Numbered from the stretch's first letter, positions 1 to 10,722 are shown. The stretch: 64,000 nt of DNA from Asparagopsis taxiformis (GCA_030407315.1 JALQPE010002521.1:1-64000), one strand, 5' to 3'. Numbers and translations: made by a program. The notes: generated by a model from the letters alone, not told the origin.

Positions 1-208
1 GGTTGGACCATGCCCAATAGAAACCGCTCGCGCGGTCTGAATTTTTACGCACAGTTTTTGGTGTCCTTCCAGTTGAACAAATTTGTTGTTAATACATTGT
101 CCCTCGCTGGCTAGCTGATTAGTACTCCCCTGCTACTTGAAAGGCATACCGCGTTACTCTGGTACCGTTTCAATCGTCAGCTATTCGACCCTCCTTGCGA
201 TCCCAACC
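1..208. other. Upstream flank of first gene
   Basis: No ORF, RNA gene or clear repeat is seen here. An in-frame TTG at 137 extends the downstream frame, but the first ATG is at 209, so this stretch is taken as 5' flank or UTR. The left end is the window edge, so any further transposon end lies outside view. Confidence 0.4.
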
Positions 209-3200
209 ATGAGCCTACGTCCCCGCCGAGGGGAAGCTTCTTCCAGCGCACGTCAACTAGTCATTCCTGCGATGTCACGCTCCGTTGCTTCTTCGTTGTC
301 GAATTACGTTTTCAAGATGATCAAGTTGCCTATTCTGGACATATACGTCCCCGATGAAACATCCCGGGAAGTTGACGACTCTCATGTTGACTTGTTGTTC
401 CGCAAGATGGTTATGGAAGGCTTCCAGACCTCTGCGGTGGGATGTATCACTGTTGTTTCCTTACCCTACCAATCCAGTGGAAGCCGCTATTACATCGTGG
501 ACGGACTCCATCGTCGCCGTGCTCTTTTACGATGCAAAGAAAAGGGGTGGAACGTTTTGGCGTCTGTGGTTGACAATGTCCCAGTACAAGAAGCTCAAAG
601 ACCTGACGGAGAAAAGATGACAATGGAGGACATGCTGTACCTCAGTCAGCGTTTGAATGAACTCGTCCACACGGTGTTACCGACCACAGTTCGAGATCGT
701 ATCCACGCGATCATTAGCATTTATAACTGCAATGTTAAATATGCCCGACCCGGTGAAAGAACTGTCGCTGATATGCCTGCATCACAGGTTGCGAACTGGT
801 TCTTCCAGCGCCACTTCAGCGGTATTCTGAAGAAGAGCACGGTATCTTCTATAGTGAATGTGGCGTTGAACATGAGGCGTTCACCCCGCACATACGCTGC
901 GTACAAGGCTTCCTCAGGAAGAAAGGAAAACGAAGTTGGAATCAGTCTTTTAATTCTCAAGGACACTGCTTTTACAAGGGCGGAGGATCGTGCCAGTGAG
1001 CTAATGGTCAAGTGCATTCACTACCGCAATGTCCAACTGCTTCCCACCTTCGGTCGTGTCCCGTCTTTCGACCTTCGGACGTACTTGACCTACATTCAAC
1101 AATATTACGAAGTCATTCGTGAGATGGCACGTGCCAGTAACCTGTCGACCGAAGACATCGCTGACCTCGAAGACTTGGAATCAGACGGAACGGATATGAT
1201 ACCAACGTGGAAATCCGTCTACAAACGTATGATTCAATACGAGGAAGAGCCCGTGCCGAGGAAACCCGAAAACCAGGAGGCACGGCTGGAGAGTTTTCGA
1301 TCCGTTCTTCGAGACCGCTTTGGAATTCAGTCCACTCGCCAGGTTTCATCCGAATCACACGGCCCGGATGAAGAAGAAGACGGCAATGGAGAAAACAAGG
1401 GGGTTCAAGACAAGCGCCAAGGTGGCGAACCAGTCACTCAAGCTATTATGCAAGCTTCGCAGTCGACTGGTGCTGCTCAACCAGCGACGAAGACTACGGG
1501 TGCTTCGAGACATGAACGTCGTTTAACCCAATTCGAAGACGTTATCATGGAACCTCTCCCAATCCCCATCTCTTCTGATGACGTCGTTATCGACGAGACC
1601 GTCGAGGAACTACCGTCCACTCCCGCATCAAAACAGGTGATACCCGAAACCAGCGCTGGGTCGGATGACGACATGGAGATTTCCAAGGATGCACCTGAGG
1701 AGGATGCACCTGAAAAGGATGCACCTGAAAAGGATGCAGATTCTCCACATCCCGAGCAACTGGGCTCCGAGGACGAGAACCGTTCTGAACCACCCGACGC
1801 GCATTCCACTCCCTCTTCACGGAATGAAATTGGTGCGGATGGTGCGGAAGATGGCACAGAAGTTCAGAAAGCTCCGGATTCAGCGTCGAAGGGAGCAAGT
1901 AAGACTGTATCTAACATCACAGTCAGCCGCATACCGCGTGACAGTACTACTCCACGCCCGTTTCCATGCTCTTTGGGAGATTACTGCGCTTTTCCTGGAA
2001 GTGCCGCTGTTCATAAATGCACCGCTTGCGGAATTAATCCGGTTCACAATCTATGTGACTATGCGCGAGTGCATCATCTCATCCCAAGGAAGTACCTCGC
2101 TGCAGGGGAGCGTGATATGGTCTTCGTTTGTTCCAGGAAATGTTACGATGGTGGGAAAGATGGTGACCCACCATCTTGGAAGCCGCCAGCGGGAGTAACG
2201 GAACAGGAAGCCTGGGAAGGGGATGACTTCAACCCATATGCGAAGGCCAGTTCCAGTACTGATTCGGTGGAAAAACCTCAGCAGCCCTCTGAACCCGCTC
2301 CTCAACAGACGGGGGCGAAGAGGAAATTTCCTTCTTCTCCAGGAGCTCCACCCGCGAAGCGGCGAGCTATATCATCCCCCCAATCTCTCTCTTTCCCTTC
2401 CCGTCTTACTCGTTCAAAGGCTAGATCTGCTGCTATTGCTGAGCACATCGCGTCACTTGATTCCCCATCTACTCCTTCGGTTACTCCTCGGTCTGCCTCT
2501 GGAACAAAGAAGACGAAGAAAGCAGCAATTGCTTTAAAGCAAGTCAAGCAAGGTAATGATGAGGGAGGAAGCATGGACGGCAATGAAGACTCCGGAGAAG
2601 AAAAAGAAGACGAGGATCAAATCACTCCTACGAGGTTGCAATCCAAAGGTTTCAAAGTACATCGGTACGAGGATCAGCAACCTGAGCCCCCATCATTTTT
2701 CACCAGTCATACTTCTGTAGAGGAGGCTGCTTCAATGGTGCGTTCCATTTCCAGTTTGCTGCATCCGGAACACCGCTCGGGATTTCATGTAACGGAGGGT
2801 GAGGTGGAAGAGTTTCAGCAGGATATAGAGTCCGTGGCAGGGGATACAAGTTCTTCAAGATTGGTTTACTTCGAGCGTGCCAGGGCCCGATTGGACTCTC
2901 TTGGTTATGTCGTCCTTGACGGCATCCTACAACCATCCGAGCTCAGCTCTACTATCCACAAACTCCTCGACTCGTTTTGTAACATGTTCGTAGATGGGCA
3001 GGATGGTGCTTGGGGGCCCATTCTGAATTCGGGTTCTTCCGACCAGGATGCGCGTGGTGGCCCGGATGAACAAAGGTTCATGACCCCATGCAAGGCTGTA
3101 GTGGAAGATCTGGAAAAGGATTCTACTTCCACTCTCGCGAGAGACAAGGCGGCCTTGGATGTTTTCTTTGCTATCATAGCAGAAAAGTTGCATCTAGAGG

Positions 3201-3820
3201 ATTCAACTCCGTCTCTGGACGGATTTGAAAAAGGCCCGAAGCTCCAGTTCGGGAAGACAGGGCTCAGGTTGCTTCTAACTGGATCTCGTTGCGAGCGCCA
3301 AGTCCCACATCTCGACTTCGTCTACCCTGGTCCTCCGTTAGAAGACGAAAACCGCTTCAACGGGACTCCTATTCCATTTCCGGATTATTCATTCATCGCT
3401 ACTGGTGCAATGGGCACTCCGCTTATTGTACGGCCGCGAAGCCATGCATTCCTTAACGCTCCCCATCGATCTGCAGCGGCCATATTTCCCCTTCTCAAGC
3501 CAGAATTGGTATGGATCCCACCGTATTCTGTTATAGTATGTCGTGGGGACCTCGAGCACAGCGGCCCGGGATGGAAAGATCACGAGCTGATGAAAACCAA
3601 GCTTGGGAAGAAATACAAGATGGTTTATCCTCATCATATTAGGGCCCATACCATGGCAATTCGGGAAACATCGGTCTTAGTCAACGATCTAGTCTATGCA
3701 CCGTTGAAGGACTCGCGTCCGGTCGCAAGACCAGATATGTACGAGTTACCCCACGACGTCGAGAGTGATACCAGCTCTTCTTCAGCTGGCAGTTCTGGGG
3801 AGGATTACATGGAAGTCTAG
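209..3820 (+). CDS. ParB-like / zinc-binding / 2OG-Fe(II) oxygenase-like fusion protein
   Basis: Intronless ORF of about 1,203 residues from the first ATG; a second possible ATG is at 272. Residues about 40-125 look like a ParB/Srx-type N-terminal domain, with the box VDGLHRRRALLRC near 97-109. The middle is acidic and low-complexity and includes three 15-nt DAPEK-type repeats near 1688-1737. A cysteine/histidine cluster at about 586-645 (CTACG, then VHNLC, then CSRKC) suggests a zinc fold. A bipartite KR-rich nuclear signal follows near 702-719. The C-terminal 270 residues start with GYVVLDG and carry HLD (H1034, D1036) and EHSG (H1117), the expected iron-binding HxD...H triad of 2-oxoglutarate oxygenases (PhyH or TET/JBP-like folds). 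Substrate is unknown. DNA-base or chromatin modification is inferred from the ParB-like part and the neighbouring transposase. Domain calls are by motif only; the oxygenase call is moderately sure, ParB likewise. Confidence 0.6.
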   Translation: MSLRPRRGEASSSARQLVIPAMSRSVASSLSNYVFKMIKLPILDIYVPDETSREVDDSHVDLLFRKMVMEGFQTSAVGCITVVSLPYQSSGSRYYIVDGLHRRRALLRCKEKGWNVLASVVDNVPVQEAQRPDGEKMTMEDMLYLSQRLNELVHTVLPTTVRDRIHAIISIYNCNVKYARPGERTVADMPASQVANWFFQRHFSGILKKSTVSSIVNVALNMRRSPRTYAAYKASSGRKENEVGISLLILKDTAFTRAEDRASELMVKCIHYRNVQLLPTFGRVPSFDLRTYLTYIQQYYEVIREMARASNLSTEDIADLEDLESDGTDMIPTWKSVYKRMIQYEEEPVPRKPENQEARLESFRSVLRDRFGIQSTRQVSSESHGPDEEEDGNGENKGVQDKRQGGEPVTQAIMQASQSTGAAQPATKTTGASRHERRLTQFEDVIMEPLPIPISSDDVVIDETVEELPSTPASKQVIPETSAGSDDDMEISKDAPEEDAPEKDAPEKDADSPHPEQLGSEDENRSEPPDAHSTPSSRNEIGADGAEDGTEVQKAPDSASKGASKTVSNITVSRIPRDSTTPRPFPCSLGDYCAFPGSAAVHKCTACGINPVHNLCDYARVHHLIPRKYLAAGERDMVFVCSRKCYDGGKDGDPPSWKPPAGVTEQEAWEGDDFNPYAKASSSTDSVEKPQQPSEPAPQQTGAKRKFPSSPGAPPAKRRAISSPQSLSFPSRLTRSKARSAAIAEHIASLDSPSTPSVTPRSASGTKKTKKAAIALKQVKQGNDEGGSMDGNEDSGEEKEDEDQITPTRLQSKGFKVHRYEDQQPEPPSFFTSHTSVEEAASMVRSISSLLHPEHRSGFHVTEGEVEEFQQDIESVAGDTSSSRLVYFERARARLDSLGYVVLDGILQPSELSSTIHKLLDSFCNMFVDGQDGAWGPILNSGSSDQDARGGPDEQRFMTPCKAVVEDLEKDSTSTLARDKAALDVFFAIIAEKLHLEDSTPSLDGFEKGPKLQFGKTGLRLLLTGSRCERQVPHLDFVYPGPPLEDENRFNGTPIPFPDYSFIATGAMGTPLIVRPRSHAFLNAPHRSAAAIFPLLKPELVWIPPYSVIVCRGDLEHSGPGWKDHELMKTKLGKKYKMVYPHHIRAHTMAIRETSVLVNDLVYAPLKDSRPVARPDMYELPHDVESDTSSSSAGSSGEDYMEV

Positions 3821-4103
3821 AATCTGTTAGTTACCGTAGACATTAGTTGATCTCTCGTATTTCAACGATTCTGTTGCTTGCTGCAACCAGTTGACTATTC
3901 CATAACTCTACGATATGTCTTCATAAACCGTCTCTTTTTTCATTCTATACATCAACTCTCCCAGCCAACCTGAGCTGAACAAACAGAGCGTGATATTGAA
4001 ATATACCTGTCCTGTCCCTTCCTCCATGTACACCTCCCTTCTCGTAGATACTTGTCTAGCTTTTAGTTACAGTTACAGTTCTATCATCTTTTAAAGCAGA
4101 GTA

Positions 4104-4338
4104 GAAGTAGGCTAGAACAAAGGTTTGGGACCTCTCATACTACTCCTCAGGTGTGCCTTGGCACTGCTACCAACGACCAGAACACCTCCACAGCGCCTTT
4201 TCCGTGGATGATAAAATTTGGTAATTTTTTGGGCTCCATGAATTACTCGAGTAAAAACTGATCTAGCTCCCGACAAAGACTAGATCAGTTTTTACTCGAG
4301 TAATTTTTAGAGCCCAAAAAATTACCAAATTTATCATC
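4104..4338. repeat. Direct-repeat copy 1 with long hairpin
   Basis: A unit of about 220 bp that recurs 412 bp downstream. Its second half (4207-4338) is a near-perfect inverted repeat with arms of about 55-58 bp around a loop at 4266-4278. The arms contain the self-complementary core TTACTCGAGTAA followed by AAAACTGATCTAG. It could be a MITE, a transposon end, or a 3' processing structure for the upstream gene. Confidence 0.85.
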
Positions 4339-4515
4339 TCCCAAATCGTCCGTTCTGACCACCACGGCAGCCTTTCTGCTCGCCACCAAACCTACTCCAC
4401 CACTCTCTACGTCTTCATCTACCTATCTGAACCGACCTCAATACACCTCACTCCGCGTCTTTGTGTGCCCGTCAGGCTATCATTTACTGTTGTACCATTT
4501 CTGGAAAGCTGGGCC

Positions 4516-4736
4516 GAAGTGAGCTAGAACAAAGATTTGGGACCTCCCATACTACTCCTCAGGTGTGCCTTGGCACTGCTACCAACGACCAGAACACCTC
4601 CACAGCGCCTTTCCGTGGATGATAAAATTTGGTAATTTTTTGGGCTCCAAAAATTACTCGAGTAAAAACTGATCTAGCTCCCGACAAAGACTAGATCAGT
4701 TTTTACTCGAGTAATTTTTGGAGCCCGAAAATTACG
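4516..4736. repeat. Direct-repeat copy 2 with long hairpin
   Basis: Second copy of the unit at 4104, with few differences (GCCTTTTCCG has become GCCTTTCCG, and the hairpin is slightly better paired in the middle). The inverted repeat runs from about 4618 to 4735. It lies about 330 bp before the transposase start. Confidence 0.85.
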
Positions 4737-4819
4737 TTCAATTTTTTTCCAGTAATTTTCGCACCTCAAAAGTTACGAAATTTCAGCATCTCGCAACATG
4801 TCTTTCTCACTGTTCAGCG

Positions 4820-4861
4820 AATGTCGAATAGAGTACTATTAAAGGAATCCTATTCGACATT
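4820..4861. repeat. 12-bp inverted repeat
   Basis: AATGTCGAATAG at 4820-4831 pairs perfectly with CTATTCGACATT at 4850-4861 across an 18-nt loop. It lies 200 bp before the transposase ATG and may be a transposase or regulator binding site; function not shown. Confidence 0.6.
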
Positions 4862-5066
4862 GAAATTTTACTGTTCGCTTCAGGTATTACGGAATCGTAT
4901 TACGTAATATGAAAAACTCTTGTAACGGTATTATGTGAGTGACTACTCAGTACCAGACTGCCCTCAACTTATGGTTGACCAAACGATTTCGTCCTAATCG
5001 AAACCATCCACTGTCTCTGAATCCATTTCCATCTTAGAACACCTTCAGATTCCCAGTTGTCACTTC

Positions 5067-8000
5067 ATGGGAAGACCAAGGAAGCCCCGTTCCGGTCTGC
5101 GCCTTCGTTACAACACTGTTCCGCATCCCCATAACCGATCTAGACGTTCGACGTCCAGAACCGTATCTGATCCTTTTGCACTTCGGCAAGATGACTCGAG
5201 ACCCTTTCAAGTCGATCGAGTTGCCTCATCCCTTGACTCACTCGCTACTGCACCAGGATCCGAGCCTAGTCTGCGATTACCCCTGGAAAGCCCCTCCGAA
5301 GTAGTTCCTACTTCGATGTCTCCCGAAGGCCTACTTCCGCAGGAAGGTAGCATTGCCTTCGCAGACAGCAATGGTATCCAATATATCGTTCCCCCTGCTT
5401 TGGAAGGTCATCAAGTTTTAAGTACTGTTGAAGATGAAGTCGTTTCCGTGCCATGCAGCGAGAACGCGACCAGGGGGCCTACTCATGACATCGAAACTGA
5501 TAGAACAGGAGGTTCCGAACATTATCCTGGCCATATTGATGAAGATGATACACATCCAGAATTTAATGATGTGTGTGCTGAAGATGAAGACCTTCTTCTA
5601 CAAGAAATGACACAATCGAAGCTTCTCCTCTCGTCCCCTTTCATCGAGGATACCTCGAATCCGCTCAAGGCACGCCAATATATGACGCAATGGACAACTC
5701 TGTATGCAGTAGCGAAGTTGACCGGATCCACGAAATGCACTGCCGCAGATCTGAATGAAGATCGCGTTTTGTTCGATTTCGCAAGGAAGGGTTCAACTGA
5801 AAAGCACGTTCAGAAAGGGCTACCTCATTATTCTACGATCACCCGAAAAGTTAGACCATGGCTATTCTTCAACGCCTGGTTGCGTTCGGAAACGGTGTAT
5901 TTCCCCGTGAATGTAGACCGCAGTGCAGCACGTATGGCATCTCAGGCCATTTTGCGAAGAAGCAAGATTGAACAGAACACCGCTGGCCAAACTGCACCAG
6001 TACTAATCGTTCCACCAAGTGAATACGCCCGAGAAGACATATCTACTCCAGAATTGTTCGATCTTGCCTGGCGCCATAACGTAGCCTCCAAGTCATTCGA
6101 ATCTGATGGGGTACCAACTATACATGGAAACATATATACGTCGAATCTGGGGAAATTCAGAGAGCGCTTCGTGAAAGGACAAAACCACTCTCTCAGTGCT
6201 GAGGAGATGGATGGTACACCCATCACTGCTTTCGGGGGTGGTACTGTCCAGGTCCGAGTTACCACTGGTCAACAAGCCAACCATCTGGACCCTAGTGCCG
6301 CCTCCTGCTTTCAGAAGAAATCAATTTCCTCCAACTCAGATTCTTTCGTGGCTTTCACGTCCTCTTCATGGGTGAACAACAGTAAGGCCTCTGATCAGCA
6401 GCAGTCCGTTTCTCCCCACTCCTTCGGGCCTGGTTTGGCACTCCGCAAAAAGTCCTTTGAGCAATTCGCTCGACCTGGAGATCATCTCACACTTTTATCT
6501 CCTGCTTCAGGATGTAACTTTACGTATACTACTGGGCAGCCTTTCATCGTCGGTCTTATAGTCAGCTCTCCGGGTCCCCCGTCTCCATTTCGCAAACTCA
6601 TGTTCTTCATCAATTCTGAAGGACTTTACACTAATATCGGTGGCAGTCGTGCGATTAACATTGTCATTTTATTGAGTCAGGGCACGAATAGCCTTCCCTG
6701 CCATCCGACAAGTATCCGTGGTGTTCTCGACTGTGGCACCACATACTATGTCTACCCTTTTCTTTTGTACTGCGATGACTTCAATGAGGCCTCTGGTAAG
6801 AGTGGTAGTGCTGGAGGATGTTATATGATCCCCATGGGGCTGCCCCTGGACTGTCGCCGGAATAGTTCTGCAGTGCGTATTATCGGTGTCACTGGTCCCG
6901 GTGTAAGTACAAACCATATTCTTCGACATATCTCTCGCGACATAATCCAGGGATGTACGACTGGTTTCCATGACGTAGATCCAGAGGGTAACGATTGCAT
7001 CATTTTCCTGGACTTTGTCGGTTTTGTATCAGACTATCCCGCATGTTCCCATGTTCTCGATGTCATGGGACACAATGCAGATTGTCCATGCCACTTGTGT
7101 TTCTTCGTCAGAGGAGGTAAACACGGGAAACATTCACAGTTCGGGTACGACACCAGTCTTCATTCTAGTTCGGATTCTCTATTCCGTACTTCAGAGAGAA
7201 CTCAGGCAGTTCAGTCATCACAAAGTACGGTGAGCATCATGAAATACCTGGAAATGAGTAAAGTGCAAAGCGCTACTGAAACTCCGATGCTTCTTATAGA
7301 GCAACTGCTTGATGAAACTAGGTCTAAAGGCCTCGTTCCATCTGGCACACCCCTTGGTATGGATTCTGTGAGCATCTCTGTTGTTCCCGCTATTATTGAT
7401 TCATACCGTTCCACATTTATTGGGATCGACCACCTCCTCCAAGGGCTTGCTAAGGATGCCCTGGACAATGCTTTTTCGTGCCTGCCTAGTGATGGTAGTA
7501 GAAGGATGGCAGAAAGTTTTATGGTAGATGCCCTTCACGTCCTAGGTCTCACTAACCAGAAGAGGATATATAACTTCACCTCGGGTGAAACAAATACAAT
7601 GGGAATCTCGGACAGATTTGCTTTACTTCTAGTCGCAGATCACTGTTTTGGGTTGGCTCTGAGCTTCCAGTCCGGGGAGTCTTCAGAAGGCTCTGGAGCA
7701 AGGTCTATCCGAGCTTCCGAGAAGCAAAGAGAACTTTCCCTAGAACTTGTTCGATTGCTATCCTCAATTGACGGCATAGAGTCAGTACAGAGCGCGACCG
7801 GACTATCGGCAGCTAAGCGTTTTCGAAAACTGCAACAGCTTTCGAAAGATTATGCAAAACGTGTAGATGACCTGCTCGTAACCGTTCCTCCCAGAAAAAG
7901 GAGTACGGTACCATCAAAGAAAAGAAAACTGAAAGGAGACGGCTCTGTGGTAATTGACGCCGACCAAAATGAAGTTGAACAGAAGACTACGGGATTCAGG

Positions 8001-9053
8001 GCAAGGAAGCTTTTGGACAATAAGCCAAACTTGCATAGACTCATTGAAGCTTTCGAACACACGGTTCCTCTACTCAACCATGCTCGTCAGGTGGCTGAAC
8101 TTTCCTTCGAAGCAACCCACCAACAGATGAAAAGAGGACTTGAACGTTGGGGAGGTTCTGACAGGCAGTTGGATGCAATGATGGCTGCACTTGGAAACCA
8201 CTGGAAGGGAAGGCTCAACCTGGCTCTCAACAATTTTTCAAATGCGCCACCAACTTCTGTTCAGCGAGATATCTCGAAACGATTCCTTCTCCGGGTCTTG
8301 TTCGGACGCGACCATTGTAAATCGATGGAGGATATCCCAGCAAGCACTCTACATGATCTTCGGCAGGACCCACTTCTCGAACATCTCAGGAAGTCTTCTC
8401 TCCCATGCTTCTCATCTCCTTTTTCATATTACTTTTGGTCTCCTGTGCGTTCCATATCAACCCAGCAGGACTTCACCTGTGGGCACAATTCAGATACTTT
8501 ACACATTTCTGGAATACTTTGCAAAGGTGCTCGACTTATTTCTATGCACCCTGCTTGCTCCACACCATTCTCTGGTACATCTAGAGAGTTTTTCAAGTGT
8601 CATGAAATAGCTTCCGGGTGTGTTGTACAAGCTTGCTACTCGAATTTGCTAAATTCTAAGATCTTACAGAAGACTTCTTCACCCTCCTTCTGGGCTGTAG
8701 ATACTGTCTTCGAACCGGCTTCGGGACAAGAACACGTCCTACCTCATCTCTCTACGAAGGACAGATCTTCCGGCGGAATTAATCCTCTATCTTATGCAAT
8801 TGTGCATTGTGTTTCCAAGAATAACTCCGATAATTCTAGTTTTACTGTGAATAGGGATTCAGGTTCCTGGTTCCTCCCTCTTACATCCGGGGTTCGAAAG
8901 GTTGGCTTGCTGCACAACTGCACTCCGTCACTTTGCAAAGTGGACAACAGGAGTGGAAGAGGAGGGATAACGCACGGTGGTCCTTCTTTCACAGAAGGAG
9001 GTTCTTTCTCTTTCATTACCAGAGCGGATGGTTATCCGCCAAGGACAGCGTAG
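5067..9053 (+). CDS. KDZ-superfamily (Plavaka-like) transposase
   Basis: Intronless ORF of 1,328 residues starting at ATG 5067. It matches the KDZ transposase layout: LLYCDDFNEASGKS at about residues 567-580 (acidic pair D570/D571) followed by MGLP, then a stretch ending SDYP with D656 and GHNADCPCHLC at about 668-678 (the Asp plus H-C-C zinc-like block typical of Plavaka/Zisupton). Later come IDHLLQGLAKDAL and FEATHQQMKR near 1014-1023, where the third acidic residue is expected. A basic KKRK signal lies near 941-957. The N-terminal third is acidic and low-complexity. It would catalyse cut-and-paste movement of a DNA transposon. Related hairpins lie on both sides (4.2-4.7 kb and 9.31-9.42 kb), so the element may run from about 4.1 to 9.4 kb. 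The ORF is unbroken, so it may be active or recently active. Exact KDZ subgroup is uncertain. Confidence 0.72.
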   Translation: MGRPRKPRSGLRLRYNTVPHPHNRSRRSTSRTVSDPFALRQDDSRPFQVDRVASSLDSLATAPGSEPSLRLPLESPSEVVPTSMSPEGLLPQEGSIAFADSNGIQYIVPPALEGHQVLSTVEDEVVSVPCSENATRGPTHDIETDRTGGSEHYPGHIDEDDTHPEFNDVCAEDEDLLLQEMTQSKLLLSSPFIEDTSNPLKARQYMTQWTTLYAVAKLTGSTKCTAADLNEDRVLFDFARKGSTEKHVQKGLPHYSTITRKVRPWLFFNAWLRSETVYFPVNVDRSAARMASQAILRRSKIEQNTAGQTAPVLIVPPSEYAREDISTPELFDLAWRHNVASKSFESDGVPTIHGNIYTSNLGKFRERFVKGQNHSLSAEEMDGTPITAFGGGTVQVRVTTGQQANHLDPSAASCFQKKSISSNSDSFVAFTSSSWVNNSKASDQQQSVSPHSFGPGLALRKKSFEQFARPGDHLTLLSPASGCNFTYTTGQPFIVGLIVSSPGPPSPFRKLMFFINSEGLYTNIGGSRAINIVILLSQGTNSLPCHPTSIRGVLDCGTTYYVYPFLLYCDDFNEASGKSGSAGGCYMIPMGLPLDCRRNSSAVRIIGVTGPGVSTNHILRHISRDIIQGCTTGFHDVDPEGNDCIIFLDFVGFVSDYPACSHVLDVMGHNADCPCHLCFFVRGGKHGKHSQFGYDTSLHSSSDSLFRTSERTQAVQSSQSTVSIMKYLEMSKVQSATETPMLLIEQLLDETRSKGLVPSGTPLGMDSVSISVVPAIIDSYRSTFIGIDHLLQGLAKDALDNAFSCLPSDGSRRMAESFMVDALHVLGLTNQKRIYNFTSGETNTMGISDRFALLLVADHCFGLALSFQSGESSEGSGARSIRASEKQRELSLELVRLLSSIDGIESVQSATGLSAAKRFRKLQQLSKDYAKRVDDLLVTVPPRKRSTVPSKKRKLKGDGSVVIDADQNEVEQKTTGFRARKLLDNKPNLHRLIEAFEHTVPLLNHARQVAELSFEATHQQMKRGLERWGGSDRQLDAMMAALGNHWKGRLNLALNNFSNAPPTSVQRDISKRFLLRVLFGRDHCKSMEDIPASTLHDLRQDPLLEHLRKSSLPCFSSPFSYYFWSPVRSISTQQDFTCGHNSDTLHISGILCKGARLISMHPACSTPFSGTSREFFKCHEIASGCVVQACYSNLLNSKILQKTSSPSFWAVDTVFEPASGQEHVLPHLSTKDRSSGGINPLSYAIVHCVSKNNSDNSSFTVNRDSGSWFLPLTSGVRKVGLLHNCTPSLCKVDNRSGRGGITHGGPSFTEGGSFSFITRADGYPPRTA

Positions 9054-9309
9054 AAATCTATGAAATTGTGTATTCGGTTTGGTTCGTCCTGTCAGAATGA
9101 TTTTTCTTGGATTCACTCATTCCTGTTCTACAGATACTACTTTTTGTACTTCTCCAGCCGAATATATGACTTTATTCCTTTCCGCACTCGTAAACTTGCA
9201 CCTGTTTGTCGCTAGACTACTTCCCTATCCTTTTCCGACGTATTTATTCCCCAGTCTACCTTCAGCTTCCTTATCCATTCGTTGAACTACCGTCAACCTG
9301 AACCAGCTG

Positions 9310-9417
9310 TGCTGCAGTAAAAAGTGATCTACCAAGTGCATCTTCCTAGATCACTTCTTACTGCAGTAAAAAATGATCTACCAAATGCATCTTCCTAGAT
9401 CACTTTTTACTGCAGTA
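9310..9417. repeat. Tandem pair of hairpins sharing a CTGCAG palindrome
   Basis: Two adjacent hairpins of about 55 bp, each with arms CTGCAGTAAAAAGTGATCTA-like and its complement around a short ATGCATCTTCC-type loop. They overlap at the shared CTGCAG. The arm is nearly the same as that of the hairpins upstream of the transposase (TTACT, four changed bases, TAAAAA, one change, TGATCTAG). Suggested to be the right terminal structure of the KDZ element or a related MITE. Confidence 0.75.
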
Positions 9418-10544
9418 ACTAGTCATTTTTTTCTAATTTTTCATCATTGGCTCCTTAGCCTGCAATACACGTTTCCGCTCAAAAGCGTGCAGCTATACGC
9501 CAGTGTTCTAGTTCATGACGTGTCCATGACGTGTCCATCTCGAGTCCATGCCGTGTCCATGAATCATCGATGATTTGTCTCTGATTTGTCAGTACGAAAA
9601 GCGCGCGCTTTCTCACTACGCAAGTGAAATACGCGACCTCTGGGCTCACTCTGCAACAGTATTTAAGGCTTGCGTCACGCTAAGCGCTATCGTCATCGCC
9701 TGTCGCATGGAGCACACCACCTACGCAGGATGGGGTCGCGGTGTGCAATCGCATCCCTACGGATGTGGTTCCGCCCCGCGGCCTCATCCTTCGATAAGGT
9801 TTTCCAGCTCATTTAGTCTTTTATCCATTCCTCCTACTGTCTTTTTCTGCGGTTCTTCGTTGTTCTTCTGCTAACGTACTTTGCTGCCTTTCCTACTTTC
9901 TGTTTCGTCTTTCTCCAGGGCTACTGTCATTACTACGTTTTCTAACTTCTAATCGAGCTTTTGGCATACCGTTTCTAGCACTAACCACTGTGTTATCCAC
10001 TTCTTTCCATCTCTGTGGCAGCAGAAGTTTCTGGGTTCTCTACAATACGTTTACTAAAGCTCTGGCTGCACTATCAACGGTATGTTCTCTCGCTTCTAAT
10101 CATGCTTCTAGCGTTGATGAAGTTACATTCCTAGCACTAACCATTGATTCATCTATTCTTTTCCTTCCAGGTGCCAACAGAAATTTCTGGCTTCCCCTCA
10201 TCTCTCTTTTCATGCCTATATGTATTTGTAGTTACTTTATGTAGAGCTAGCGTTTTGCTGTTTAGTGTCTACCATGGTAGCGTAGTTCATAGTTCCTTAG
10301 TGCAGTGTACAGATGATCTTCATGTCGTGAAAATTTTGGCGTTAGCTGCCCATTTACCTATTCCATATCCACTACACCATATCGTAAATCTTGCGTGCCC
10401 GCTACTGGCTGCACCCTAGTCTAATTCTTTATCCCTGTCCAGATTTCCATTCTTCCTAGATATCGTTTCAGTCAGACCTATCCGTCCTGCAGTTTCTCCG
10501 CAAAAGTGCGATGTGCCGCCCATTCTACCTTTCAGTTTCTACCC
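9418..10544. other. No gene recognised
   Basis: Short ORFs on both strands with no recognisable motif. A run of GTGTCCATG-type short repeats lies near 9518-9560. Otherwise nothing stands out. Confidence 0.4.
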
Positions 10545-10722
10545 AGAGCGCCCACCGGTATAACCACTCTACCCAGTGGACATGGACCACGCCCACCCGA
10601 CGGTACAACTACTCTACCCAGTGGACATGGACCACGCCCACCCGACGGTACAACTACTCTACCCAGTAAACATGGTCCACGCCAACCCGACAGTACAACC
10701 ACTACATCCAGTGGAAGTGAAC
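10545..10722. repeat. 45-bp tandem repeat, about four copies
   Basis: Units at 10545-10587 (diverged), 10588-10632, 10633-10677 and 10678-10722. The two central units are nearly identical. Because 45 is a multiple of three, the array gives open frames on both strands with 15-residue peptide repeats; there is no other sign that these are coding. Confidence 0.9.

Noticed and set aside
1477..1857. 126-codon antisense ORF within the first gene
   Set aside because: Shadow of the acidic low-complexity coding sequence on the plus strand.
4104..4736. Hairpins as bacterial-type terminators
   Set aside because: Setting is eukaryotic, arms are over 50 bp, and related arms occur at the other side of the transposase; a transposon-related origin fits better.
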